Shown in pieces: positions 51,721-59,924 of a DNA stretch of 64,000 bases (within the stretch, counting starts at the first letter, position 1; each line of letters begins with the position of its first letter). The DNA is from Olsenella uli (GTDB lineage Bacteria > Actinomycetota > Coriobacteriia > Coriobacteriales > Atopobiaceae): contig NZ_JACJKN010000001.1 of the NCBI RefSeq assembly GCF_016900775.1, forward strand, positions 124,001-188,000, given 5' to 3'. The position numbers and the translations under genes are program-made. The notes beneath the pieces are model-generated. The model did no database searches and had not been told where the DNA came from. It saw nothing but the letters and a program-made list of their open reading frames with translations.

Positions 51721-52536
51721 ATGAGAGATGGCACCTTCGTCAAGGAGGCCGGTTTTGGCGACAACCTGCCCGGTGAGGCGGCCGGCCTGCGCTGGCTCGC
51801 CGAGGCAGAGCCCCTCGGCGGCATTCGCGTGGCGCGCGTGGTGAGCGTGACGAGAGACGAGCTCGTCGAGGAGCGCATCGAGACGGGCGCTCCCTCCGCG
51901 AGGGCGGCCCGCAGGATCGGTGCGGCCCTCGCGAGGACGCATGCGGCGGGCGCCCCCTGGCTTGGCTGCGCCCCCGAGGGGTGGTCGGGCGACCCGTGGT
52001 GTGGCCGGGCCCGCACCCCCTACGTGGCGCGCGAGGACGCGGCGGACGCCTGGGGCGTGTTCTTTGCCGAGCACCGGGTCATGAACTACGTGCGCACGCT
52101 CGTCGACCGCGGGGACTTCAGCGACGGGGACGCCGCAGTTCTGGAGCGGGTGGCCTCCCGGATTGCCGGCGGGCAGTTCGACGCCCCGCAGCCGGCGCTC
52201 GTGCGGGCGTCGGGCCTCCCGTGCGCCCGCCTGCACGGAGACCTCTGGGCGGGCAACGTGCTCTGGGACGCCGACCGAGACGCGCCCACCGGCGGTGTCC
52301 TCATCGACCCGATGGCCTACGGAGGCCACGCCGAGACCGACCTCGCGATGCTCGCGCTCTTTGGCTACCCGTTTCTGGATGAGGTGATCGCCGGATACGA
52401 CGAGGCGTCGCCGCTTGCCGACGGCTGGCGGGAGCGGGTGGGCATTCACCAGCTGGCGCCGCTGCTCCTGCACTGCGTGCTCTTTGGCGGCTGGTATCTT
52501 GCTGAGACCATCGCGACGGCGCGACGCTATGCGTGA
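51721..52536 (+). CDS. Fructosamine/ketosamine-3-kinase family protein
   Basis: Phosphorylates fructosamines or ribulosamines on glycated proteins or amines, allowing deglycation. 271 residues with the aminoglycoside-phosphotransferase-like fold. The catalytic loop is LHGDLWAGNVLW, and the metal Asp is in LIDPMAYGGHAETDLAM, both diagnostic for the family. WCGRARTPY and EHRVMNYV are also family-like. The ATG at 51721 has GAAGGGGGC upstream, just beyond the repeat array. The N-terminal part is shorter than in human FN3K. Confidence 0.88.
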   Translation: MRDGTFVKEAGFGDNLPGEAAGLRWLAEAEPLGGIRVARVVSVTRDELVEERIETGAPSARAARRIGAALARTHAAGAPWLGCAPEGWSGDPWCGRARTPYVAREDAADAWGVFFAEHRVMNYVRTLVDRGDFSDGDAAVLERVASRIAGGQFDAPQPALVRASGLPCARLHGDLWAGNVLWDADRDAPTGGVLIDPMAYGGHAETDLAMLALFGYPFLDEVIAGYDEASPLADGWRERVGIHQLAPLLLHCVLFGGWYLAETIATARRYA

Positions 52537-52647
52537 CGCCACGATGCGCGGCGAGGACAGCGTGCGACCTGTGCGGCTGGACGAACAAACGCCCGGATGG
52601 GGAGAAGAGCCTCGCTCGGAACGCGTGCTGCGGAGGGCCCGTCGTAC

Positions 52648-53844
52648 CTACGCTCGTCCGCGTCGCGCGAGCGCGCGCGTGCTCAGGACGGCCTGGGCCA
52701 CGAGCGCGGCGCCGGCGCAGGCCCAGAGCGCGAGGTAGCCGCCCGCGCCGATGGCGAGCTGGCCGAGCACCGAGCCAACCCCGCCGCCCGCAAAGACGCC
52801 GAGGCCGATGAGGCCGGTGCAAAGGCCCGTCTGGGACGGGTCCACGTCCATGGAAAGCGAGACGAGCGTGGGCTGGACGAGGATGTACCCTAGGCCGAGG
52901 CACGCCGCCGCCCCGAGCGCGGGCACCCAGGAGCCGGTCAGCGCGCTCGCGGCGAGCAGGATGACGGCGCAGAGCCCCGAGACCTCGCCCACCTGGATCA
53001 CGCGCAGCAGCCCGCCGCGCGCGCCGATGCGCCCCGAGATGGTTCCGCCCACGAGGCACGCGATGCCGTAGAACATCATGAGCAGGCCGGCGGCCGTGGA
53101 GGAAAGGCCGCACCGCTCGGAGAGAAACGTCCCCATAAACCCATAGACGCCGAGGTAGATGATGCCCGTTGAGCAGGCGGTGAGGTAGATTGCGCGACCG
53201 CGCACAAAGAAGAGGCGCCCTGCCCGCGCAAGGAAGTCGCGCGCCTCGGCGGCGGGGGAGCGGCGCTCCCCGGCGGGCGGCAGGGCCTCGGTGACGCCGC
53301 GCAGTCGCAGCAGGCCGACCCACGCCAAAAGCCCCAGCACGCCGAAGGAGACAAACGCCGCCCGCCAGCCCATGAGGTCGGTGATGATGCCGCCGAGCCC
53401 CGCGGAGAGTCCCTGCCCGGTGAAGGTGATGCCCATGAGCAGGCCCACCGCACCCGCGCGCCCCTCTGCGGGGACGACGTCGCCCACGAGCGCCTGCGAG
53501 ACGGAGATGATGCCCGCGGCGAAGCAGCCCGTGAGGATGCGTGCCGCCACGAGGAGCGGCAGCGTCGGGGCCGCGGCGCAGATGACGGTGCTTATCGCCA
53601 GCCCCAGGACGATGATGCGCAACAGCCTCTGGCGACCCACGCGGTCGCCGATGGCTCCGCAGACCGGCTGCAGCATGCCGTAGGGGACGAGGTACGCCGT
53701 CAGCACCACGGCTGCGACGGACGGCATCACGGCGAGCGTCTGCGCGATGGCGGGCAGCGCCGGCGAGACAAACCAGTTGTCCGCCGCGGACACCAGCCCG
53801 CAAAAACCCAGCGTCACAACAACGCGCCTTTGACTCGCGTCCAT
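52648..53844 (-). CDS. Major facilitator superfamily transporter
   Basis: 398-residue secondary transporter with twelve predicted helices. The loop between helices 2 and 3 is GAIGDRVGRQRLL, the MFS signature. Helix 5 has the antiporter-like GQGLSAGLGGIITDLMGWR. It resembles drug:H+ antiporters of the Bcr/EmrB-like groups, but the substrate is not predictable. I chose the ATG at 53844 after AGAGGGGGG; the longer frame upstream runs into a repeat palindrome. Convergent with the fructosamine kinase gene. Confidence 0.88.
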   Translation of the reverse strand: MDASQRRVVVTLGFCGLVSAADNWFVSPALPAIAQTLAVMPSVAAVVLTAYLVPYGMLQPVCGAIGDRVGRQRLLRIIVLGLAISTVICAAAPTLPLLVAARILTGCFAAGIISVSQALVGDVVPAEGRAGAVGLLMGITFTGQGLSAGLGGIITDLMGWRAAFVSFGVLGLLAWVGLLRLRGVTEALPPAGERRSPAAEARDFLARAGRLFFVRGRAIYLTACSTGIIYLGVYGFMGTFLSERCGLSSTAAGLLMMFYGIACLVGGTISGRIGARGGLLRVIQVGEVSGLCAVILLAASALTGSWVPALGAAACLGLGYILVQPTLVSLSMDVDPSQTGLCTGLIGLGVFAGGGVGSVLGQLAIGAGGYLALWACAGAALVAQAVLSTRALARRGRA

Positions 53845-53913
53845 GAGCCCCCCTCTGTTGCGTTTTCCGACAACCAACCATAGCGCAACGTAGCCGATGG
53901 GAGGGCGGGGGCG

Positions 53914-53982
53914 TCCTGACATTGGTGACAGGGTCGTTTGTCAGGTTTTTCCTGACAAACGACCCTGTCACCAATGTCAGGA
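53914..53982. repeat. Class I palindrome, family P1, copy 6
   Basis: Perfect 32-bp arms (53914-53945 and 53951-53982) with a TTTTT loop. The core is TGACATTGGTGACAGGGTC. The right arm supplies the TGA stop (53977-53979) of the AlbA-domain gene. Confidence 0.9.
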
Positions 53983-55221
53983 GGTGCGCAGCAGGGCGTC
54001 CACGAGGGCGTTGTCCTCCGGGTCCGGCGAGCCCAGCGGCAGGCCGCACGCCTCGAAGAAGTGGCTGCCGGCAAACTGGCGCGCCCGGAACGTGTCGTGC
54101 GCGCCGTCGTCGAGATAGCGGACGCGCGAGAGGCAGTCGGTCGTGGCGCAGTAGAGCACGCCGTGCCGCTCGGCGTAGGCGAGGTAGACCGGGTCGTCCG
54201 ACCACAGGGTCACGCCGGCCATGTTCTCGAGCTCGTAGGCCACGGCGTACTCGCGCCACCCAATGCCCCGGGCGCGCGCGTAGCGGTCGAGCAGCGATGC
54301 CATCCGCGTCACGCGCCCGAGGGTCGCGGGCGCGTCGATGAGCTGGGCGTCCGCGGCGGGCGGGAAGAGGGCGCGCGCGGCCAGGACGTCAATGGCGCGC
54401 GCCCGCTCGTCCCCGCCAAGCAGGACCGCGGGCACCGAGAGCTTCATCGACTCGTCCGGGAAGAGCTCGATCGCGGAGTGCGGGACCACCGTCTCGTCGC
54501 GCGCCGGGATGCGAAAGACCAGGCTGTCGTGCGCATGCTGAACGCGGCACTCGAGTCCCTGCTGGGTGAAGGCGGCGCTCATGGCGCGCGCGTGCTCGCC
54601 GTCGCGCTCGCGCGAGAAGGACTCCTCGGCCACGCGCCCCATGCGGAAGAGATAGAGGTTGAAGAGCGGCAGGGACTCGCCGCCCATGGGGTAGTGGACG
54701 GTCCGCTTGCAGAACATCCGCACCTCGAGGCGCCGGCGCGTGGCCTTGTCGTAGAGGTCGACGAGCGCGGTGCCGGCGGCGGGCCCGGACGTGGAGCCCT
54801 CGCGGATCTCCACGATGCCGTCCGCCACGTAGGGCGGAAAGTCCCCCTCGAAGACCTGCACGAGGATGACGCCCTGCCCGGGCGCGGCGGGGTCCGGCAC
54901 GAAGCGCGCGTCAAAGCGCGGCGCGGGGGAGACGTGGCGCCGGCAGAGCTCGCCGATCGTCTGGCTGACGTCGGCCTTGGGGCGCGGCACCGGGCAGACG
55001 TCCTTCTCGGCATCCGACACGCCAATGACGAGCCAGCCGCCGCGCGAGTTGGCAAACGAGGCCACGATCTTGGGGACCTTGCGGCGCACGCTCGGCGAGA
55101 AGGACTGCTTGAACTCCAGGGCAAAGCCCTCCTCGTAGTCCGCGAGCTGCGTGAGGTCGGCGTACTCCACGTCCGCAAGCGCCTTGGGCGCGCCCTGCCT
55201 ATCGCGAAACGGGCTGAACAT
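53977..55221 (-). CDS. AlbA_2 (Schlafen-like) domain protein
   Basis: 414 residues from the ATG at 55221 (GGAGGCC upstream). The N-terminal AlbA_2 domain (about 20-150) has FALEFKQSFSP and KIVASFANSRGGWLVIGVSD, the usual nucleic-acid or nucleotide-binding signature of this group. The C-terminal half (about 200-414) has no family that I recognise; GWREYAVAYELENMAGV is notable. Such proteins are often annotated as transcriptional regulators or defence-related, without proof here. Its last codon and stop are formed by a repeat palindrome. Confidence 0.75.
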   Translation of the reverse strand: MFSPFRDRQGAPKALADVEYADLTQLADYEEGFALEFKQSFSPSVRRKVPKIVASFANSRGGWLVIGVSDAEKDVCPVPRPKADVSQTIGELCRRHVSPAPRFDARFVPDPAAPGQGVILVQVFEGDFPPYVADGIVEIREGSTSGPAAGTALVDLYDKATRRRLEVRMFCKRTVHYPMGGESLPLFNLYLFRMGRVAEESFSRERDGEHARAMSAAFTQQGLECRVQHAHDSLVFRIPARDETVVPHSAIELFPDESMKLSVPAVLLGGDERARAIDVLAARALFPPAADAQLIDAPATLGRVTRMASLLDRYARARGIGWREYAVAYELENMAGVTLWSDDPVYLAYAERHGVLYCATTDCLSRVRYLDDGAHDTFRARQFAGSHFFEACGLPLGSPDPEDNALVDALLRTS

Positions 55222-55326
55222 GGGGCCTCCAAAGAACGTGCCAGTCTGCGTGCGGGGCCGGTCAAGAGCAGCGTAGCACGTTCTCGCAGGGAGCGGCGGA
55301 GGGCGGGCCGCGGGTGGTGGCGCGCA

Positions 55327-55393
55327 GTGGGTGACGGGTTTTGAACAAACGAGGGCCCTCGGGAGGCCCCATCCGTTCAAAACCGTCACTCAC
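55327..55393. repeat. Class I palindrome, family P3, copy 2 (diverged)
   Basis: Outer arms GTGGGTGACGG and GTCACTCAC, with TTTTGAAC and GTTCAAAA inside. The GC apex is imperfect. It matches the copy at 47420 (GTGACxGxTTTTG pattern). After it, 55394-55456 holds three GGCGAGAAG-type words. Confidence 0.75.
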
Positions 55394-55456
55394 GGCTGGC
55401 GAGAAGGACCGGGCGAGAAGAGCCGCCGAGAAGAACGGCCGGAAGGTCGCCCGGCG

Positions 55457-57577
55457 CTAGCCCAGCATCGGCGTGAGCGGGCCCTGGGCGAGCACGGTCA
55501 CGCGGTGCATCGCGCGGGAGAGCGCGGTGTAGAGGCGCCGGCGCGCGAGCGGGGTGTCCGGGTAGACCTCGGCCTGCGCGTCGGGCACGATCACGTGGTC
55601 GAACTCCAGCCCCTTGGCCACGCGCAGGGAGAGCAGCACCACGCCCGAGGCGGGCAGGTCGGAGTTCTTGCCCAGCACGCAGGCGGCGTCCCCAAGCTGC
55701 TTGGCAAGCCAGCTCACGCGCGCGTCCGACTCGGCGATGACGGCCGTGAGGCCCTCGCCGGGCTCGGCCACGGCCTCGCGCAGCGCCGCGAGATACGCGT
55801 CCTTCTCGGCGAACGAGCGGACGTCGGGCTTGATGCCGGCGCGCTGCACGGAGGTGAGGCGGCGCCGCTCGTCGGGCTCGAGAAGCCCGCAGAAGAGCTC
55901 GGTGATCTCCGGCGAGGAGCGGTAGCTCGTGAGCAGGCGGCACTCGTCCACGCTGCCGTGGCTCGCGCGGAAGATCTCCGCGATCCGCGGGAACGTGGCC
56001 GTGCCCTCCATGATGGCCTGGTGCTCGTCTCCCAGGAGCAGGAAGTGCGCGCGCGAGAAGTGCCGCGCGAGCACCATGAGCTGGGCCTCGGTGTAGTCCT
56101 GGACCTCGTCCACCATGACGAAGCGCGCGGACTTGTCACCGGTGCCGGTGAAGAGCAGCCGCAGGTAGAGCCACTCGGTCGCGGAGAGGGCCCGCTGGCC
56201 GAGCAGGCGCATGCCAATGCGGTCGAAGCGGATCCACGAGAGGCGCTCGATCTCATCGTGCGCGCCGGCGTAGCGCTGCTCCACGAGGCGGCGCGCGTAG
56301 GCGGCGACCTCGTCGTCATCGTCGGGGGAGATGGTCTCGCCAAAGACCTCCACCTGCTGCTCGACGTCCATGTCGAGCATCTCCTCCTGGACCTCGTCGC
56401 TCTTGGAGAGCTGCGTGAAGCGCCGCTCCAGCCGCTCGTGGAGCTCGTCTTTCACGAGCGCGGTGAAGCGCGGGCCAATGGGGAACTGCGCGAACTTCTC
56501 CGCCGCGCTCTGGACCTGGCCCGCCCTGAGGAGGACCTCGTCCGCAAAGCGGATCTCGCGCAGGTCGTCCGGCTCGAGCGTGAGCTCGGCCACGGCCTCC
56601 TCGAGCCGGCGCAGGGACTCGGGCGCGGTGTCCACGCCGAGGTCGCGCTCGCCGGCGCCCTGCGCCTCGACGAAGGCGCGCCAGGTGAGCGTCTGCGGGT
56701 TGGCCTCGCCCATCGAGGGCAGGACCGTGTCGATGTAGTGCTCGAAGACGTCGTTGGGCGTGAAGAGCCAGACCTGATCGGGCGAGAGGGTCTTGCGCTC
56801 CTGGTAGAGCAGGTAGGCGATGCGCTGCAGCAGCACGGACGTCTTGCCGGAGCCCGCGATGCCGTTGACCAGCAGCACGGGCACGTCCTCGTGGCGGACC
56901 ACCTGGTTCTGCTCGCGCTGGATCGTGGCCGTGATGGCCTGGAGCTTCTCGGTGTGGTGCTTCTTGAGGGCGCCCAGCAAGAGCGAGTCCTGGATCGCGA
57001 CGGTGGTGTCAAAGTAGGAGTTGAGCTGGTCGCGCACGATGTCGAACTGCCGGCGCAGCGTGAGGTTCACGGTGCGGACCTTGCCGTCCACCTCGTAGCT
57101 GGTGGGGCCCATCTCCTGGTTGTAGTAGGTCTCGGCCACGGGCGAGCGCCAGTCCACCACGAGCGGGCGGCTGCGCTCGTCGGTCATGCCCGCGGTGCCA
57201 ATGTAGACGTCGCGCGGGGGGCGTCCCGGGCGCATCTCGAGCGTGACCTTGGCAAAGTAGGGCTGCATGAGCAGCAGCATCACGCGGCGGAGCTTGTCCA
57301 CGTTGAAGTCGTGGTACTGGTTGTAGGCGTCGATGACGGAGTTGAGCGTCTCGATGGCGGCGAGCGTCTCGATGGTCTCGTCCGCGCCGCCAAAGTCCAG
57401 GCGCACCTCCTCGCTCATGGCGATGAGGTCCTGCTTGGCGCCCCGGTGGTTTGACTCGAGGTCGGCCGAGATGTCGTCGCGGATCTTGAGGAGCTGCGCG
57501 TAGAGCTCCGTGAGATGGTCCTGCTCTGCCTGGAAGATGGGGTCGACGTTGCTGGCGGCGTCGATGTTCTCGGGCAT
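55457..57577 (-). CDS. helD: HelD-like superfamily 1 helicase/ATPase
   Basis: 706 residues. HelD proteins bind RNA polymerase and use ATP to release stalled or idle complexes. The N-terminal coiled coil (about 10-70) leads to a conserved region (GTAGMTDERSRPLVVDWRSP). Walker A is NGIAGSGKTSVLLQR at about 240 and Walker B is MVDEVQDYTEAQL. ALSRAMHRVTVLAQGPL is the C-terminal helicase motif. The start is the ATG at 57577 after CGGAGGGAG. An actinobacterial HelD helps rifampicin resistance in some species; that is not shown here. A class II array lies upstream. Confidence 0.88.
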   Translation of the reverse strand: MPENIDAASNVDPIFQAEQDHLTELYAQLLKIRDDISADLESNHRGAKQDLIAMSEEVRLDFGGADETIETLAAIETLNSVIDAYNQYHDFNVDKLRRVMLLLMQPYFAKVTLEMRPGRPPRDVYIGTAGMTDERSRPLVVDWRSPVAETYYNQEMGPTSYEVDGKVRTVNLTLRRQFDIVRDQLNSYFDTTVAIQDSLLLGALKKHHTEKLQAITATIQREQNQVVRHEDVPVLLVNGIAGSGKTSVLLQRIAYLLYQERKTLSPDQVWLFTPNDVFEHYIDTVLPSMGEANPQTLTWRAFVEAQGAGERDLGVDTAPESLRRLEEAVAELTLEPDDLREIRFADEVLLRAGQVQSAAEKFAQFPIGPRFTALVKDELHERLERRFTQLSKSDEVQEEMLDMDVEQQVEVFGETISPDDDDEVAAYARRLVEQRYAGAHDEIERLSWIRFDRIGMRLLGQRALSATEWLYLRLLFTGTGDKSARFVMVDEVQDYTEAQLMVLARHFSRAHFLLLGDEHQAIMEGTATFPRIAEIFRASHGSVDECRLLTSYRSSPEITELFCGLLEPDERRRLTSVQRAGIKPDVRSFAEKDAYLAALREAVAEPGEGLTAVIAESDARVSWLAKQLGDAACVLGKNSDLPASGVVLLSLRVAKGLEFDHVIVPDAQAEVYPDTPLARRRLYTALSRAMHRVTVLAQGPLTPMLG

Positions 57578-57674
57578 TGCGCTCCCTCCGTTGCGCGGAA
57601 TTTCGAGTAGATAATGGTACGCCATCGGGGTGTTGGCGCACAACGGGGGGCTGCGTCCACGAGCCGTGACGTGG

Positions 57675-57905
57675 TTAGGAAATGCGGGCTGTTGCGCCGC
57701 GCGGCCTTGGCGCGCTTAGAAAATGGGACTCGTTGCAGCCGCCGGCCCTCGCACGCATAAAGAACGGGGCTTGTTGCGCCCCTAAGTCCCCCTGCGGCGG
57801 CTCTGCGGCTCCCCCGACGGTCCTTCTCGGTGCTCCTTCTATGCAACGACCTCGATTCCCTAAGTGCGTTGCCGGATAATCCTGCAACGACCCGGCTTTC
57901 CTAAG
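57675..57905. repeat. Class II fold-back array, family G
   Basis: Three forward units of the form CTTAGGAAAnnCGGG then CGTTGCAG have GTTGC at 57691, 57732 and 57773: exactly 41 bp apart twice. Two inverted units have GCAAC at 57843 and 57884, also 41 bp apart. It fills most of the 504-bp divergent gap between helD and the DUF2264 gene. The rest of the gap (57906-58035) is GC-rich and shows only a GGCGAGAAGAACG word at 57981. Confidence 0.88.
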
Positions 57906-58035
57906 CTGGTGGCGCGGTTGGCGCGGGCGGCGCGGACGGCGCGGGTGGCGCGAGGGGGCACCTTGCGGCCGGGAGGCCGCATGGCGAGAAGAACGACCAC
58001 TCGCCGCCCGCCCGTGCGCCGCCTCACGCGCGTGG

Positions 58036-58056
58036 TATGGTAACGATAAACGTTTA
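58036..58056 (+). promoter_or_regulatory. -10 box and LacI-type operator of the DUF2264 gene
   Basis: TATGGT (58036-58041) is followed by the palindrome TAAACGTTTA (58047-58056), which would cover the transcription start. The half-site TAAAC is shared with the operators at 60978, 61889 (variant) and 62014. Confidence 0.6.
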
Positions 58057-58081
58057 CGAAAACCGAGACGCGGAGGGCGCC

Positions 58082-59875
58082 ATGTCGGAGGAGTGCCACG
58101 AGCTCAGCACGAGGGACGACCTCGTCGCGTGGACGCGGCGGCTGCTCCCGGACCCGTATGCCTACCCCGCGACCTCGGGCTCAACCTATGACGAGGACAT
58201 CCGCCGCTTCGAGTGGGCGGCCCGGCCGCTCTGGGCGGTCTTCTCGCTCATGGCATCGGGCGAGTATGACGAGAGGGACGTGGCGCCGTTCATCCGCCGC
58301 GTGCACGACGGGCTTGACCCGGCGGGGCCGTTCGCCTTCCCCGAGCCCACGCTCCCGCGCCGGCAGATCATCATGGAGATGGAGGTCTTTGGGTATGGCC
58401 TCCTCGTCTGCGCGGAGGACCTGCTCTCCCGCCTGAGCGCGGCCGAGTGCGACCGCCTCGTCGCCTGGCTCAACCTTGCCAACGGGGTGGAGCTTCCCTG
58501 GGGCGGCTGGTTCTGCTCGCGCGCGCTGGTGAACGCGGGCCTCGCCGCCGCGGGGCTGCCGTACGACGCCGAGCGGCTCGCGCTGGACCTGCGCTCGATC
58601 GAGTCCATGTACGCGGGCGGCGGCTGGTACGAGAACGGCCGCCCCTTCCAGCGCGATCACTACATCGGGCTCTCGTTCCACTTCGTGCTCCTGCTGCTGC
58701 ACCGCTTTGCGCCCGAGGCGTGCCCGCTGCCGGAGGAGCCCGCCCGCGCGGCGGAGTTCGAGGCGGACTACCTCCCCTGGTTTGATCGCCAGGGGCGCTC
58801 GGTCCCGTTTGGCCGCAGCATCTTCTACCGCTTTGGCCATGCGTGCTTCTGGGCCGCCGAGGCCCTCACGGGGGTGCACGAGCGCCCCCTCGGCGAGGTC
58901 AAGCGCCTCATCATGCAGAACCTCCGCTGGTGGCACGACCACCTGGAGGAGCTCGCCAACCCGCTTGCGCCGGGCTACGGCTATCCCAACCTCGCGCTTG
59001 TGGAGGACTACTGCTCGCCCGCCTCGCCGCTGCGCGCGCTGCGCTCGCTCGTGCTCCTGGCACTCCCGTCCGAAGACGAGTTCTGGCGCATGGGCGAGAG
59101 GGACCCGGAGCGCGAGGCCGTGCGCGTGGAGGAGGGGCCGGGGGTGCTCGCCGTGAGCGGGCCTCACCACAGCTACCTGCTCTCCGCCTCGCAGTTTGGC
59201 GGCCCCTCCGTCTGGGGCGGCATGTCGCGCTACGGGAAGCTCTGCTACTCCTCCGCCTTTGGGTGGAACGTCTCGCGCGACGTCTGCGGGCTCTCCTACT
59301 TTGCCGCGGACTCGTGCCTCGCGCTCTCCGTGGCGGGGCTTGACCAGTATGTCTCGCGCGACCGCATAGACATGGGCGAGGTGCGCCCTGGCTTTGCGCA
59401 CACCCTCTGGCGCTACGCCTCGATCGCGCAGGTGGAGACCTGGCTCATCCCGGTGAACGAGTCCACGCACGTGCGGATCCACCACGTGGAGTCCTCCTCT
59501 GCGCTCGACGTCTGCGAGGGCGCCTTCCCGCTCTTTGGCTGGAACCCCAAGCGCGACGTCCCCGAGGAGGAGCGCGACGGCGCCGTGCTCCTCTCGCGCG
59601 TGTCGGGCGCGGGGAGGCTCTGGCGCTCGGGCATCGTGGACGCGCGCGCGTGCGACGACACGCTCGAGCGCGCCATCGGGGGGGCGGGCCTTGCCGACGC
59701 CATGCGCGGCGTCCTGTGGAGCGACCGCGACGCCGGGGTGGTCCTGCAGGACCCCAACACCAACATCTACAGCTGCGAGCGGAGCGCCGTGCCCGTGCTG
59801 CGGGCGCGCATCACCGCCGGGACCACGTGGCTCGCCTGCGTGGTCTGCGGCGAGCCGGGCTATCTGGCGGAGTAG
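58082..59875 (+). CDS. DUF2264 domain protein, candidate glycosaminoglycan-degradation enzyme
   Basis: 597 residues from the ATG at 58082 (GGAGGG upstream). No signal peptide is seen, so it should be cytoplasmic. The N-terminal part (about 1-330) is rich in Trp/Tyr and helices, as in alpha/alpha-barrels: LPWGGWFCSRALVNAGL, GGGWYENGRPFQRDHYIGLSFHF, WFDRQGRSVPFGRSIFYRFGH. The C-terminal part (about 360-597) looks like a beta-sandwich, as in heparinase II/III-like lyases (SGPHHSYLLSASQFGG). DUF2264 has no settled reaction that I know. The LacI-type operator and position beside RegR, DhuI and GH88 genes suggest a role in uronic-acid oligosaccharide breakdown. Confidence 0.75.
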   Translation: MSEECHELSTRDDLVAWTRRLLPDPYAYPATSGSTYDEDIRRFEWAARPLWAVFSLMASGEYDERDVAPFIRRVHDGLDPAGPFAFPEPTLPRRQIIMEMEVFGYGLLVCAEDLLSRLSAAECDRLVAWLNLANGVELPWGGWFCSRALVNAGLAAAGLPYDAERLALDLRSIESMYAGGGWYENGRPFQRDHYIGLSFHFVLLLLHRFAPEACPLPEEPARAAEFEADYLPWFDRQGRSVPFGRSIFYRFGHACFWAAEALTGVHERPLGEVKRLIMQNLRWWHDHLEELANPLAPGYGYPNLALVEDYCSPASPLRALRSLVLLALPSEDEFWRMGERDPEREAVRVEEGPGVLAVSGPHHSYLLSASQFGGPSVWGGMSRYGKLCYSSAFGWNVSRDVCGLSYFAADSCLALSVAGLDQYVSRDRIDMGEVRPGFAHTLWRYASIAQVETWLIPVNESTHVRIHHVESSSALDVCEGAFPLFGWNPKRDVPEEERDGAVLLSRVSGAGRLWRSGIVDARACDDTLERAIGGAGLADAMRGVLWSDRDAGVVLQDPNTNIYSCERSAVPVLRARITAGTTWLACVVCGEPGYLAE

Positions 59876-59924
59876 GGGCGGGCGCGGCGGCATCTGGCGG
59901 CGGGCCCGACAAGATCGCGGCGCG

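Noticed and set aside
57675-57905. CRISPR-like array
   Set aside because: Only two or three units per orientation, units diverge from each other, and the later ones are inverted. No cas genes are present.
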